Positions 20,187 through 29,050 of a stretch of 64,000 bases of DNA are shown here, in pieces. The notes beneath the pieces were generated by a model. That model had not been told where the DNA came from. It saw only the letters and a program-made list of their open reading frames with translations, and searched no databases. Source of the DNA: Dyadobacter chenhuakuii (GTDB lineage: Bacteria; Bacteroidota; Bacteroidia; Cytophagales; Spirosomataceae). The stretch is taken from positions 5,261,001 to 5,325,000 of the forward strand of contig NZ_CP098805.1 of the NCBI RefSeq assembly GCF_023821985.2, given 5' to 3'. The stretch's first letter is position 1. Each line of letters starts with the position of its first letter. The position numbers and the translations under genes were made by a program.

Positions 20187-22577
20187 TCAAAATGTGAAAT
20201 TGTAAGCAACCGTTGCGATCGGCGTTGCGAAAATATTCAGCTTATAGCTTTTGGTAACGGCGTTTTCGGTCTTAAAAAAAACGGAATAAGCGTTTTTGCG
20301 GGCATACAGATTGTAGATCGAGAATGTCCAATGGCCTTGCCAGCGGCGGTTTTTCATCATCGGATTGTAAATGTTCCATGCAAAGTCGAGGCGGTGATAG
20401 TCGGGAATGCGCTTGTTGTTACGCTTGTCGTAGAATGGGTAAACATTGTTTTGGTAATTGATAAAGCCAATCGGCTCAGAATAAGGCCTTCCGGTGCTGT
20501 ACGCGAAGGTGAATCCGAAGGAATTGTGCGTGTCAACCGTAATGTCCAGGGAAGCGTTGAATGTGTGCGGTTTATCGTAATTGGCTGGATACCAGTCGCC
20601 ACGGTTTACTTGTTCGATCAATGCGGCGTCCCGGTCTGCAATGTTCAGTGATCTTGCATAAGTGTAATTGGCCCAGCCTTTAAGTTTCCCTTTCTTTTTA
20701 GAAAGCATCATTTCCAGGCCATAGGACCTGTTTCTGCCCTGGATCATCTGCGTTTCGGGATATTGCTGTAACAGGAAATCCGCGCCTGGCTTGTAGTCAA
20801 TGATGTTTCTGGCATTGCGGTAGTAACCTTCCAGCGTGATCTCATAAATGTCCTCATCAAACGATTGGTAGAATCCAGCCGTAAACAAATGGCTGATCTG
20901 CGGCTTAATGTGCGTATCGCTCGTTTTCCAGCGGGAAGTGGGGATAGGCGTGGCCGTGTTGGAAACCACCTGAATGTATTGCCGCATCAGGTTGTAGCCG
21001 AATTTGAGCGAAGTCCGGTCATTCAGCGCATAGCGCACACCCACACGCGGCTCCGGCCCCCCGTAGGATTTCGAAACTTTACCTTTGTTATAAACGGTTG
21101 AATCCAGAACCGAAAAATCATCCCTCGGCTGGCCGGGCAAATAATTTCTGACAATAGCCTTGCCCGTCGCCATAAAGAACGAATAACGCAATCCGAGCGA
21201 AACGGCCAGTTTTTTGGAGAAATTGATCTCATCATCAGCATACCAGGCCACTTCATTGGCATGCTCAGTGGGCGTTGCAATGTAGTTGACGCTCTTGCTC
21301 AGTCCCGGCTGCAAGGTGCCGGGTGCAATTACATATTGCGTGCCGATAAATCCCGTTTCAAACTTGTGGTTGGCCAATTGATAGTTAATGTTCGACTTCA
21401 CCTGACGTTGCTCCACGGCCGATTCCAGCTTCACGACATTGCCCGTTTCCTTTTCCGCTGTGCCAATGTCAGGCGTGTACTTGGCATAAATGGCAGTCGT
21501 TTGCAATGTAACCTCCGGACTGATCACGTGCAGCCAGCGCAGCATGCCGTTGGTCGTAATGTGCTTGTAATAAGTGTCCGTCCCGACCACATTGGGCAGG
21601 TTAGTCAGCAGGTCTGTTTTGAAATAATCATTGCTGTAATAGCCCATGAATGTGAGCGTATTCTTTTGATTGATCTTCCAAAACGACTTAGCAGAAAGCT
21701 CGCCAAACTTGGCGCTGATGTTATTCAGCTGCTTGTCGAGTTTGGGCAAAATAAAATCATTAAAAGCCCCACGCCCAGCTACATACACACCCAGTTTCCC
21801 CTTGATAATCGGCACATCGACCATTAATCGGTTTGAAATGAGACTGATACCGCCTTCGAGTCTGAGTTTTTCCAGATTAGGATTTTTGGTTGAAATATCA
21901 AGGACGGATGCCACCCGGCCGCCGAAGCGCGCAGGCACATTGCCTTTGTACAAATCAAGACTATTAACTGTATTTGGCGGAATAACCGAAAACAGCCCGA
22001 ACATGTGCGTGGGATTAAAGATCGGTGTATCGTCCAGCAAAATGAGCGTTTGGTCCGTCGTCCCGCCTCTTATATTGACACCGTTGGAGGCTTCACCGAC
22101 GCTGGAAACGCCTGGTAACATTTGCAGGCTGCGCAAAATATCCAGCTCACCAAAGGCGGAAGGCAGCTTTTCGAGCGTCTTGATGTTGATCTGCAAGGCG
22201 CCGAGAATGGGCTGCCGGATGGTTTGGTCAAAACCTTTGCTTGTAATGATAACTTCTTCCAGCTGGCTCGATGTTGTGTTCATTAGCACATCAAAATGCG
22301 CTTTCTGCGTGCCGCTTTTGATAAAAACTTTGAATGCTTCGTAACCCACGTGCCGGATCACGAGCACATGATCGCCATTAGGAAGGTTAATGGTAAAATT
22401 GCCTTTCGCATCCATTTCCGCCGCCGACCAGCTTTTTCGGTAATCGATCACGATGCTGGCTCCCGGCAAAGGCGCGCGCGTAGCCGAATCTCGCACCGAG
22501 CCCGTGACGGTGAGCCCCTGTGCCGAAGCGGTGATAACATTGACCAGTAAGAAAAGAAAAATGTATAATCCCTTCAT
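20187..22577 (-). CDS. TonB-dependent receptor (FecA/carboxypeptidase-domain type, DUF4249 partner)
   Basis: 796 aa. Signal peptide (MKGLYIFLFLLVNVITASAQ), CarboxypepD_reg-like domain ~22-105 (VTGSVRDSATRAPLPGASIVI), then a plug (~115-230; LPSAFGELDILRSLQMLPGV, NGVNIRGGTTDQTLILLDDTPIFNPTHMFGLFS) and a barrel ending in aromatic-terminated strands (…ATVAYNFTF). The family imports large or scarce ligands using TonB energy. It is the last gene of an operon after GH31 and DUF4249, 11 nt behind DUF4249. The context suggests that the cargo is a product or substrate of the GH31 enzyme; that is inference. Confidence 0.93.
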   Translation of the reverse strand: MKGLYIFLFLLVNVITASAQGLTVTGSVRDSATRAPLPGASIVIDYRKSWSAAEMDAKGNFTINLPNGDHVLVIRHVGYEAFKVFIKSGTQKAHFDVLMNTTSSQLEEVIITSKGFDQTIRQPILGALQINIKTLEKLPSAFGELDILRSLQMLPGVSSVGEASNGVNIRGGTTDQTLILLDDTPIFNPTHMFGLFSVIPPNTVNSLDLYKGNVPARFGGRVASVLDISTKNPNLEKLRLEGGISLISNRLMVDVPIIKGKLGVYVAGRGAFNDFILPKLDKQLNNISAKFGELSAKSFWKINQKNTLTFMGYYSNDYFKTDLLTNLPNVVGTDTYYKHITTNGMLRWLHVISPEVTLQTTAIYAKYTPDIGTAEKETGNVVKLESAVEQRQVKSNINYQLANHKFETGFIGTQYVIAPGTLQPGLSKSVNYIATPTEHANEVAWYADDEINFSKKLAVSLGLRYSFFMATGKAIVRNYLPGQPRDDFSVLDSTVYNKGKVSKSYGGPEPRVGVRYALNDRTSLKFGYNLMRQYIQVVSNTATPIPTSRWKTSDTHIKPQISHLFTAGFYQSFDEDIYEITLEGYYRNARNIIDYKPGADFLLQQYPETQMIQGRNRSYGLEMMLSKKKGKLKGWANYTYARSLNIADRDAALIEQVNRGDWYPANYDKPHTFNASLDITVDTHNSFGFTFAYSTGRPYSEPIGFINYQNNVYPFYDKRNNKRIPDYHRLDFAWNIYNPMMKNRRWQGHWTFSIYNLYARKNAYSVFFKTENAVTKSYKLNIFATPIATVAYNFTF

Positions 22578-22588
22578 TCACAATTCAT

Positions 22589-23800
22589 TTATTGCGTCCA
22601 TTTCCAGTCTTTGGGTAAAAACGGCGTGCGCGACCTGCTTTTTTTACAAATCGCCAGCGGAATGTATGGCCGCCCGGCGGAGCGCTCTTCCAGGATCGGG
22701 TCGCGGTTGTGAATGGTTTTGAAAAGCTGGTTCAACACCGCCGCATTCTTGATATTTTTCCGCCAGAGCATTGTCCGGTATTCCGAAACGGAGGAAGCAG
22801 TAAAGAACCCGATGATCAGCTCATTTTTGTCTTTCTGATTGGTAACATTGCCTTGAATGGGCGCGGGCGGCGTGTCTGCCAGTGTTCCTGAATTATTTGC
22901 CTGATCCTGAATGAGTTTCAGGAAGCGATAAGCATTAGGCGTGAGCGAATTCTGTTGCAGGCTTACCAGGCACGGATTGGATTGTAAAAGCGGAATCTGC
23001 GCCACGAGCTTGTCTTTTTGTCCTTGCCCATTGGTGTAAATGTCTGAGAAAATGGTGATGTCTTTGCTGTAAAAAATATCCCAGCAAAGGTCCTCGCAGG
23101 TGTAATCGTAAATGTCGTTGTATTTTAATGTCAGGTCTTTGAAACAGTCGCCATCCACACCGTTTTCCGCATCAAAAAGATAGTATTTTCCCTGATTGCA
23201 GGTTGTGCAGGTTTTTTGCAATTCCCAGAGCGTCCATTGCCAGCGGTAAAAATTCTTCTCGCCCGCAGGATCATCGAAATCAAGATAAATGTCGTTGCTG
23301 GGCGTGAATTCACCGTAATATTCCGAAAGTTTTGGGATTCCTTTGGGGTTAAAAACGTCATACGCCCGGTTTACGGCTGAAACCGGCGGCATGATTTCAG
23401 AGGAAGATTTATAAAATTTTCCTTTTTCTGTTAAAAATTCCAGCTCATAGGCATCGCCTACTTTACCTTTGAAGTTGGCAGGCAACTGATAAATGCCCGG
23501 CTCCGTTTCGGTAAGGTTAAGCACTTGTGTCCCGTTTACGATCACCTTCGCCTTTGCTTTTTCCAGAGGCAATGTGGACAGGCCTTTGGTCCAGACCGTC
23601 TGCGTGAATTCAGAACTTTCGTTGGTTGCTTCCGGATTGGTTTTGGATAAGGAAATAAACTGCGGGACATCCAGATCCGTCAGCACACCGTCCACCACAA
23701 TATATTCCTTCGCCGTCTCAAAAGTGACGCCATATGGCTCCACACAGGCCGTAATGCCGGTGATCAGCAAGGTTAGCAAAAACGAAAGCCTGTAATTCAT
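22589..23800 (-). CDS. DUF4249 lipoprotein, partner of TonB receptor
   Basis: 403 aa. Lipoprotein signal MNYRLSFLLTLLITGITAC (Cys 19), then the typical DUF4249 start (VVDGVLTDLDVPQFISLSKT). An Ig-like N-terminal portion (TEPGIYQLPANFKGKVGDAYELEFL) is followed by a larger domain with paired Cys (CTTC at ~195; CEDLC at ~235) and a basic C-terminus. DUF4249 genes are commonly found next to TonB receptors in Bacteroidota and probably serve as an outer-membrane ligand-binding or lid lipoprotein, though this has not been proved. The start lies 2 nt after the GH31 stop, so translation is likely coupled. Confidence 0.9.
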   Translation of the reverse strand: MNYRLSFLLTLLITGITACVEPYGVTFETAKEYIVVDGVLTDLDVPQFISLSKTNPEATNESSEFTQTVWTKGLSTLPLEKAKAKVIVNGTQVLNLTETEPGIYQLPANFKGKVGDAYELEFLTEKGKFYKSSSEIMPPVSAVNRAYDVFNPKGIPKLSEYYGEFTPSNDIYLDFDDPAGEKNFYRWQWTLWELQKTCTTCNQGKYYLFDAENGVDGDCFKDLTLKYNDIYDYTCEDLCWDIFYSKDITIFSDIYTNGQGQKDKLVAQIPLLQSNPCLVSLQQNSLTPNAYRFLKLIQDQANNSGTLADTPPAPIQGNVTNQKDKNELIIGFFTASSVSEYRTMLWRKNIKNAAVLNQLFKTIHNRDPILEERSAGRPYIPLAICKKSRSRTPFLPKDWKWTQ

Positions 23801-23802
23801 GG

Positions 23803-26544
23803 CTATTGAATAACTATTTTCTTTGTAAAAAACTGCCCCTGCCCATTCCGAAGCCTCACCACATACGCACCGCCCGAAACGCGCAGGTCCAGGCTCAAAT
23901 CCAGCATTTTACCCTTGCTGTGCTGCCCTAATGCACTTTTATAAATTGAAACCCCGGCAACATTGTACACTTCCAGTTCATAGTAGCCGGTTTCAGGAAC
24001 ATTCACTTTTACCGAAACAGGGGACCGGGCCGGATTTGGAAAAACATTCAGCACAAGATCATCCGCTTTCGGCTCGGAGCCGGTAATCACGTCGAGGCCC
24101 ACACGCGTGACTGCAATGTTGGCTGTTGTATTGCAATCCCAGTCAAACTGCACTTGCAGCTGCTTGCCCAGCAAGTCGTAATAAGCCGTGTTGTTCTTGA
24201 ATTCGGAGCTTGTATAAACGACCGGGATCGGTTGACCATTCAGCGTTACGGCAGTTGGATTGGACGTAAAGTTTTTTATTTCAAATATTAAATGTCTCTT
24301 GGCAAGGGATTTATCAAAGTTTTTTATCCGCTGAACCGTCACATTTACCAGATTTTTGGAAACCTTCCCTCCAAATTCGACGAGTTCATATTTTGATTTT
24401 GTCAAAGAATTCGGGTCAATGCCGTCATCGTGGAACATGGTGAATGTAGATGTCGGAACTGAAATGTCCTGGTAAAACCGCACCGTCAGGCTGTCGGAAG
24501 TGTATTGGTCGGTGGATTTTTTGGTCGTGGAAGTGGACATAGGAATAAAGCTGCCGCCTCTGGCATAGACCGGAATGTGATCCACGGTCAGTTTTGGGAA
24601 AATATTCGTGTTGCCATTATGCACTTCGTTATTCCAGAAATTAAACCATTTCCCAGGCGGCAAAACGATTTTTCGAGACGGCATTCCGTGCAGCAGAACG
24701 GGCGCAATCAGCAGATTTTCTCCAAAGAAATACTGATCGCCGAGGTTACCAAGCGCCCTGATATTATTAAAATAGTCCATAGGCAGGCAGATTGGCCTTC
24801 CCGATGTGCTGTTTTTCCAGGCCAGTGAATAAATGTAGGGCAGAAGCTGGTAACGCACGGTTGCATATTTTTTGACCGTGCTGTAAAACGGTTCGCTGAG
24901 GTTAAACGGTTCTATATTCTCGCGCTGACCGGCCACTTTCAAAATCGGCGTGAATGTCCCAAACTGAAACCAGCGCAGATCCAGTTCTTCATCCTTTTCT
25001 GCCTTATCCGACATAGTAAAAGCCCCACCCACATCCGAATGCATATAACCCATTCCCGACATGCCAGCCTGAACCAGCATCGGGATTTGGAGCTTCAAAC
25101 CAGCCCAATAGCGACTCACATCGCCACTCCAGGGCAAAGCCCCATAGCGCTGCGAACCCGCCCAGCCAGAACGTGTCATGTGAAAAATCCGCTTTTCAGG
25201 AAAGTCTTTTGTGAAGTTATTGTAAAAGGTTTTGGACCAAAAAAGAGAATACAGATTATGTATCTGAAAGGCATTGCCCAGCTCGTGCACGGCATTCATC
25301 GGGTGCGGGTCCGGCTCTGTTTTCTCGCTCCACCAGCCCGCAACGCCCTGAGCGGCCAGTTTTTTGTGTTTTTCCCAAAGCCAGGTTTGGGCAGCAGTTT
25401 TGAAAATGTCAAGCAGTCCGGTCGTTGCAGTGCCTACGTTCATTGCGTAGGTTTGGCCGCTGTTAGGAGTTTTTGTAAAAAGAGATTGCGCTTCCGCTGG
25501 TTTGTAACTAATGGACTTGTTGCTAATGTAGGGATCTGCAATTAAAATGGTTTTGACACCTTTATCCAGTAAGCTTTTCACCATTCCCACTGCATTAGGC
25601 CAGTTTTTCGTATCCCAATCCATATTCCCCCGCACATTCTGTCCGCCATACCAATGTGAGTCCAACGCCAAGGCATCCACGGGAAATCCCTGATCTTGCA
25701 ATTTCGTAATGGCCACCGTAGCATCACTCTCATTGGCATAACCCGATTTTGACTGAATGTAACCAAACGCCCAGCGCGGAGGCAGCGGCTGGCGGCCCGT
25801 CAGAAGCGTATAATTAGCCAGAATCTCATCATTATCATTGCCATGGATCAGATAATAAGCCCACTTCCCCGTGCTCGCCGACTCTACGCGCATCAATGTC
25901 GAATCCACAGCGCCCACATACATGCGCATGGAACCAGGTCTGTCGCTATCGAAGAAAAGGCCATATTTGTGGGACGAAACAATGAAAGGCACATTCAGGC
26001 TTTGTGACAAACCTGTTGACTGGTCAAAATATTCGTGTTCCCAGGAGTTATAAAAGTCGAAACCTTTCCTCGCAAGATCCGGGCCGAAAGGGCGACCGCC
26101 CGCGCCATGAAAAACGTCTTTTGGATTAATGTTGAAAAGATAGCTGACCGAATCCTTTGCCTGCACAAAACCCCGCGTTTCCTTGATTTTAACTGCATTA
26201 CCAGACTTCAATGCAACATTAAGCGGGAACTTGCCGATTGCCAGCGTGCACTTTTCAGTCCGGATCTCAATGTTGTCTTTGGTTTCAACGATGTTCAGCG
26301 CAGCTGTTGAAGGCGGCAGAATTACGGAGTAGGAACTGTCCAGACCGGGCGCATTTTTAGCCGGAAGCATTTGCACCTTAAATATTTCCGGGGAGAAACT
26401 CTGAATAAGCAACACACCTTTGCTGCCCTGGACTCTGATACTGCCTTTGCCCTTCTCGTAGCTTATAAAATTGCCTGCTCCCTGGCCGAAAGACAGCTTA
26501 CCCGCAACTACAAAAAGCAAAACAAGGAAGTATTTGTATGTCAT
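23803..26544 (-). CDS. Glycoside hydrolase family 31 protein with T9SS C-terminal sorting domain
   Basis: 913 aa. Signal peptide (MTYKYFLVLLFVVAGKLSFGQ), GH31 N-terminal beta-sandwich (~25-250), catalytic barrel (~250-590; LPPRWAFGYIQSKSGY), C-terminal beta domains, and a T9SS sorting domain (~830-913; VFPNPARSPVSVKV…GGAYVVRLRNG…KKIVIQ), so it is secreted or surface-anchored. The acid/base Asp of GH31 is present (WSGD, Asp475). At the nucleophile site the family motif W-x-D-x-x-E reads W405-S-E407-K-T-E410: the Asp is replaced by Glu. The enzyme may have altered or lost hydrolysis. It would be expected to act on alpha-glucosides or alpha-xylosides. It is the first gene of the operon with DUF4249 and the TonB receptor. 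Confidence 0.92.
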   Translation of the reverse strand: MTYKYFLVLLFVVAGKLSFGQGAGNFISYEKGKGSIRVQGSKGVLLIQSFSPEIFKVQMLPAKNAPGLDSSYSVILPPSTAALNIVETKDNIEIRTEKCTLAIGKFPLNVALKSGNAVKIKETRGFVQAKDSVSYLFNINPKDVFHGAGGRPFGPDLARKGFDFYNSWEHEYFDQSTGLSQSLNVPFIVSSHKYGLFFDSDRPGSMRMYVGAVDSTLMRVESASTGKWAYYLIHGNDNDEILANYTLLTGRQPLPPRWAFGYIQSKSGYANESDATVAITKLQDQGFPVDALALDSHWYGGQNVRGNMDWDTKNWPNAVGMVKSLLDKGVKTILIADPYISNKSISYKPAEAQSLFTKTPNSGQTYAMNVGTATTGLLDIFKTAAQTWLWEKHKKLAAQGVAGWWSEKTEPDPHPMNAVHELGNAFQIHNLYSLFWSKTFYNNFTKDFPEKRIFHMTRSGWAGSQRYGALPWSGDVSRYWAGLKLQIPMLVQAGMSGMGYMHSDVGGAFTMSDKAEKDEELDLRWFQFGTFTPILKVAGQRENIEPFNLSEPFYSTVKKYATVRYQLLPYIYSLAWKNSTSGRPICLPMDYFNNIRALGNLGDQYFFGENLLIAPVLLHGMPSRKIVLPPGKWFNFWNNEVHNGNTNIFPKLTVDHIPVYARGGSFIPMSTSTTKKSTDQYTSDSLTVRFYQDISVPTSTFTMFHDDGIDPNSLTKSKYELVEFGGKVSKNLVNVTVQRIKNFDKSLAKRHLIFEIKNFTSNPTAVTLNGQPIPVVYTSSEFKNNTAYYDLLGKQLQVQFDWDCNTTANIAVTRVGLDVITGSEPKADDLVLNVFPNPARSPVSVKVNVPETGYYELEVYNVAGVSIYKSALGQHSKGKMLDLSLDLRVSGGAYVVRLRNGQGQFFTKKIVIQ

Positions 26545-26747
26545 AGACTTAAATCCGCCGCACCCAGCGCTCTCTCCTAAAATTAAGTCAAATAAAACAA
26601 ATATTCCTGGCTATTGTTTAATTATTTGGGATGTTGATCATCATTGACAATGCTGATAATTGAATGTCGTAGTTCTCTCGATCACAGCAGCTCCTTGCTT
26701 GAAAACGATAACGGCGCCGGTGGGGTAACAGGATGAATTGTTAGGTT

Positions 26748-28049
26748 CTAAAACTTGTAAGTCGCGGCTAGTCCAACACTCACCATTTTGACGTGTTGAT
26801 CATAGAAAGTAAATAAGTGAGAATTGAAAACTCCGAATGAACTATCTGGGACAGTGGTGTCATTCCTGGTTTTTGGTAAAAAACTCCTGTTCATCATTTT
26901 TTGATAAATTCCACCTAAATACTTCACAGAGGCTGTGATCGAAACGCGCTCCGTCACCGTGTAATCCACACCTAATCCAACATTGAAACCAACTAAGTAT
27001 TTCTTCGCGTCCAGTTTTGACCAGCGGTAAAAGTAACCCATCTCCGATTCAGGTGTTTCCTGATAGCCAGCGGCTTGCATTACATCGTTTTTGAGCATAA
27101 ATGCAACGGAAGGGCCTACGAAAACATACGGCTTGATCTTACTTCTGAGATCGCGGTTCAAAGCAATGGTCATGGACAGGTCGAGGTGGAAGGTCCTACT
27201 TGAAAACCCGGTTATTTTAAGATCCTTATCATACTTTTCGGGTATAATAATGGAATTTGGAAATGGAATGGCGTGAAATCCGGTATTGCTAAGCAAGAGG
27301 TTTTTGGCCGTTGTATTGTTTATATAAGCATCAAGGTTGATGCCAATTCTCTTTGATAGGTCAATGTCGACCCGGAGGCCCAGCGGAATGGAATTGCTGC
27401 TTCCATATTCCGTTCGCTTATTAGTTGCTAATCCGGTTGGTGCAGAATTAAGGTCAAAAGCTGTCCTGTTAAACGAATAGCCAGCATATGGCCCTATCCG
27501 TATGGAAGTTTTCATTTGACTCAGGGATTCTTCAAATAACTTGGAATAAGCTCCCTGGGATTGATTGGCGAAAAGTGTCAGATTTTTGAGATAGCGCGCT
27601 GAATATTGGGCTTTAATGTTGGACTTGGCGTAATAGGAGTTCACAAGCTCTTTTCCAAAAATAATGGGCAGCGCCCGGTTCATATGCTGCTGGGAAATAA
27701 CAAGCATCGAATCTCTTTTCTCGATATAAAAGAGCTTGTTTTTCTCATTGAACAACAGGCTGAACGGGCCCTCGACCAGCAACACAAATAATGTGTTATC
27801 CGTCCCTGCGGACTTGTTCACGTAATATTTTCCATTCGCATTCCTAATCTCCACGATGTCAGCAAAGGAGATTAATTGCTTTTTACCGCCGCTATTGACG
27901 GACACTGCGTTCTGTTTATACAAAGGAACTGCTTTGCCGATAACTGGTTTTATCTGATTTTTCAGAAAAACGGAATCAATTTGAGCGAAGGAAAGAATGG
28001 AAATGAGCGAAAAAGTGATGCAGAAGATGAAGAGCCGGAACGGTCGCAC
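26748..28049 (-). CDS. outer-membrane beta-barrel protein of unknown function
   Basis: No ATG is in frame. A GTG at 28049 gives an ideal signal peptide (VRPFRLFIFCITFSLISILSFAQ, first residue read as Met); a TTG at 28085 is possible but would place a strong palindrome inside the coding region. Residues ~25-150 form an N-terminal domain (KQLISFADIVEIRNANGKYYVN…LLVEGPFSLLF). The C-terminal half has amphipathic strands and barrel features (IRIGPYAGYSFN, GLRVDIDLSKRIGINLD, YVFVGPSVAFML, YLVGFNVGLGVDYTVTERVSI) and ends VSVGLAATYKF, a typical OMP C-terminus. Similar proteins are annotated only as outer-membrane beta-barrel. It is probably monocistronic. Confidence 0.8.
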   Translation of the reverse strand: MRPFRLFIFCITFSLISILSFAQIDSVFLKNQIKPVIGKAVPLYKQNAVSVNSGGKKQLISFADIVEIRNANGKYYVNKSAGTDNTLFVLLVEGPFSLLFNEKNKLFYIEKRDSMLVISQQHMNRALPIIFGKELVNSYYAKSNIKAQYSARYLKNLTLFANQSQGAYSKLFEESLSQMKTSIRIGPYAGYSFNRTAFDLNSAPTGLATNKRTEYGSSNSIPLGLRVDIDLSKRIGINLDAYINNTTAKNLLLSNTGFHAIPFPNSIIIPEKYDKDLKITGFSSRTFHLDLSMTIALNRDLRSKIKPYVFVGPSVAFMLKNDVMQAAGYQETPESEMGYFYRWSKLDAKKYLVGFNVGLGVDYTVTERVSITASVKYLGGIYQKMMNRSFLPKTRNDTTVPDSSFGVFNSHLFTFYDQHVKMVSVGLAATYKF

Positions 28050-28054
28050 AAAAA

Positions 28055-28082
28055 ATACATTTGGAGTGGTCTCCAAATGTAT
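28055..28082. promoter_or_regulatory. perfect 12-bp palindrome at the barrel gene start
   Basis: ATACATTTGGAG at 28055-28066 and its exact complement at 28071-28082 with a 4-nt centre. Each arm contains TACATTTG, an exact -7 element, so on the minus strand a -7 lies at 28074-28081. The palindrome ends 5 nt before the GTG start. It looks like an operator over a core promoter, or a 5' leader hairpin. Confidence 0.55.
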
Positions 28083-28124
28083 CAAAGTAAACTCAATTTT
28101 ACTTAATTTTTTATAAAATTAATA

Positions 28125-28913
28125 CTACATACTCTCCGTCCTGCCACCATCAACCGGCAAGTTGATTCCGCTGATGCTTGCTGCCGCCGGGGTGCATAGG
28201 AATGCGACTGCTGCTGCCACTTCTTCGGCTTCGCTGAAACGGCGGATAGGAATGCTGGATTGCAGTTCCTGGGCGACTTCGTCTTTTGATTTACCTGAAT
28301 TTTGGCTGCGCATGTCTAAAACCGAATCGAGGCGGGAAGTGACGGTGTAGCCGGGGAGGACATTATTGGAAGTGATGCCGAACGGGCCCAATTCAAGTGA
28401 TAATGTCTTTGACCAGCTCGCAACGGCGCCGCGGATGGTGTTGGAAACGCCTAATCCCACGATCGGTTGCTTTACCGATGTGCTGATAATGTTCACGATA
28501 CGGCCGTAATGAGCTCTTTTCATGGATGGAACAACAGCCTGCGCCAAAAACTGGTTATTGATGACGTGCATCTGGAAGGTTTTAAGAAACTGATCCGGAT
28601 CGGCGTCAATGATCGGGCCGCCAGACGGACCGCCGGTGTTGTTCACAAGAATGTGGACGTCGGGAACGAGGCGGAGATAATTTTCGATGGCTTCCTTTAC
28701 ATTTTCAGGATCGGCGAAATCTGCTACGACGTAGCGGTGCAGTTGTCCGGCTGATGTATCGAGCGTGTCAACTGCTTCCCTTAATTTTTCCTCATTACGC
28801 GCGACCAATGTTACATTAGCGCCCAATAATGCCAGTTCAAGGGCCGACGCCAGGCCGATTCCCTGCGTGCTTCCGCAAACCAATGCCGTTTTTCCAGTCA
28901 GATCAAGATTCAT
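28125..28913 (-). CDS. SDR family oxidoreductase of the divergent type lacking the YxxxK pair
   Basis: 262 aa Rossmann protein. The nucleotide-binding loop is CGSTQGIG (13-20), with NNTGG at 91-95 and YGRIVNIIS at 136-144. The usual catalytic Tyr-xxx-Lys reads S157-N-T-I-R161, so Tyr is Ser and Lys is Arg. A known SDR subgroup annotated 'BKR-like' has this SN-xx-R pattern and does not match the catalytic tetrad. The protein should still bind NAD(P) but may not be a classical dehydrogenase. The C-terminus (AAASISGINLPVDGGRTESM) is standard SDR. Its substrate is unknown. It is transcribed divergently from purH. Confidence 0.87.
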   Translation of the reverse strand: MNLDLTGKTALVCGSTQGIGLASALELALLGANVTLVARNEEKLREAVDTLDTSAGQLHRYVVADFADPENVKEAIENYLRLVPDVHILVNNTGGPSGGPIIDADPDQFLKTFQMHVINNQFLAQAVVPSMKRAHYGRIVNIISTSVKQPIVGLGVSNTIRGAVASWSKTLSLELGPFGITSNNVLPGYTVTSRLDSVLDMRSQNSGKSKDEVAQELQSSIPIRRFSEAEEVAAAVAFLCTPAAASISGINLPVDGGRTESM

Positions 28914-28997
28914 TGCTTTTGATTTAGGTCTCTTTAATTCGTTCGTTGTCTCTTCGATTTTAGCAGTTTCTGCTTCAAACTTCGTACTTTTTTCGGC

Positions 28998-29005
28998 TAT
29001 CTTTG
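28998..29005 (+). promoter_or_regulatory. candidate -7 element of purH
   Basis: TATCTTTG, an exact TAnnTTTG, 45 nt upstream of the purH ATG. No good -33 TTTG at the usual spacing. Confidence 0.45.
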
Positions 29006-29050
29006 CGGTTTATTTTTCAGTCAGAGAAATCATTAGTCTAACATCCCACA

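Noticed and set aside
28103-28122. AT-only hairpin (ttaatttt / aaaattaa) after the SDR stop, as terminator
   Set aside because: The stem has no G-C pairs and would be very weak. Not listed as a terminator.
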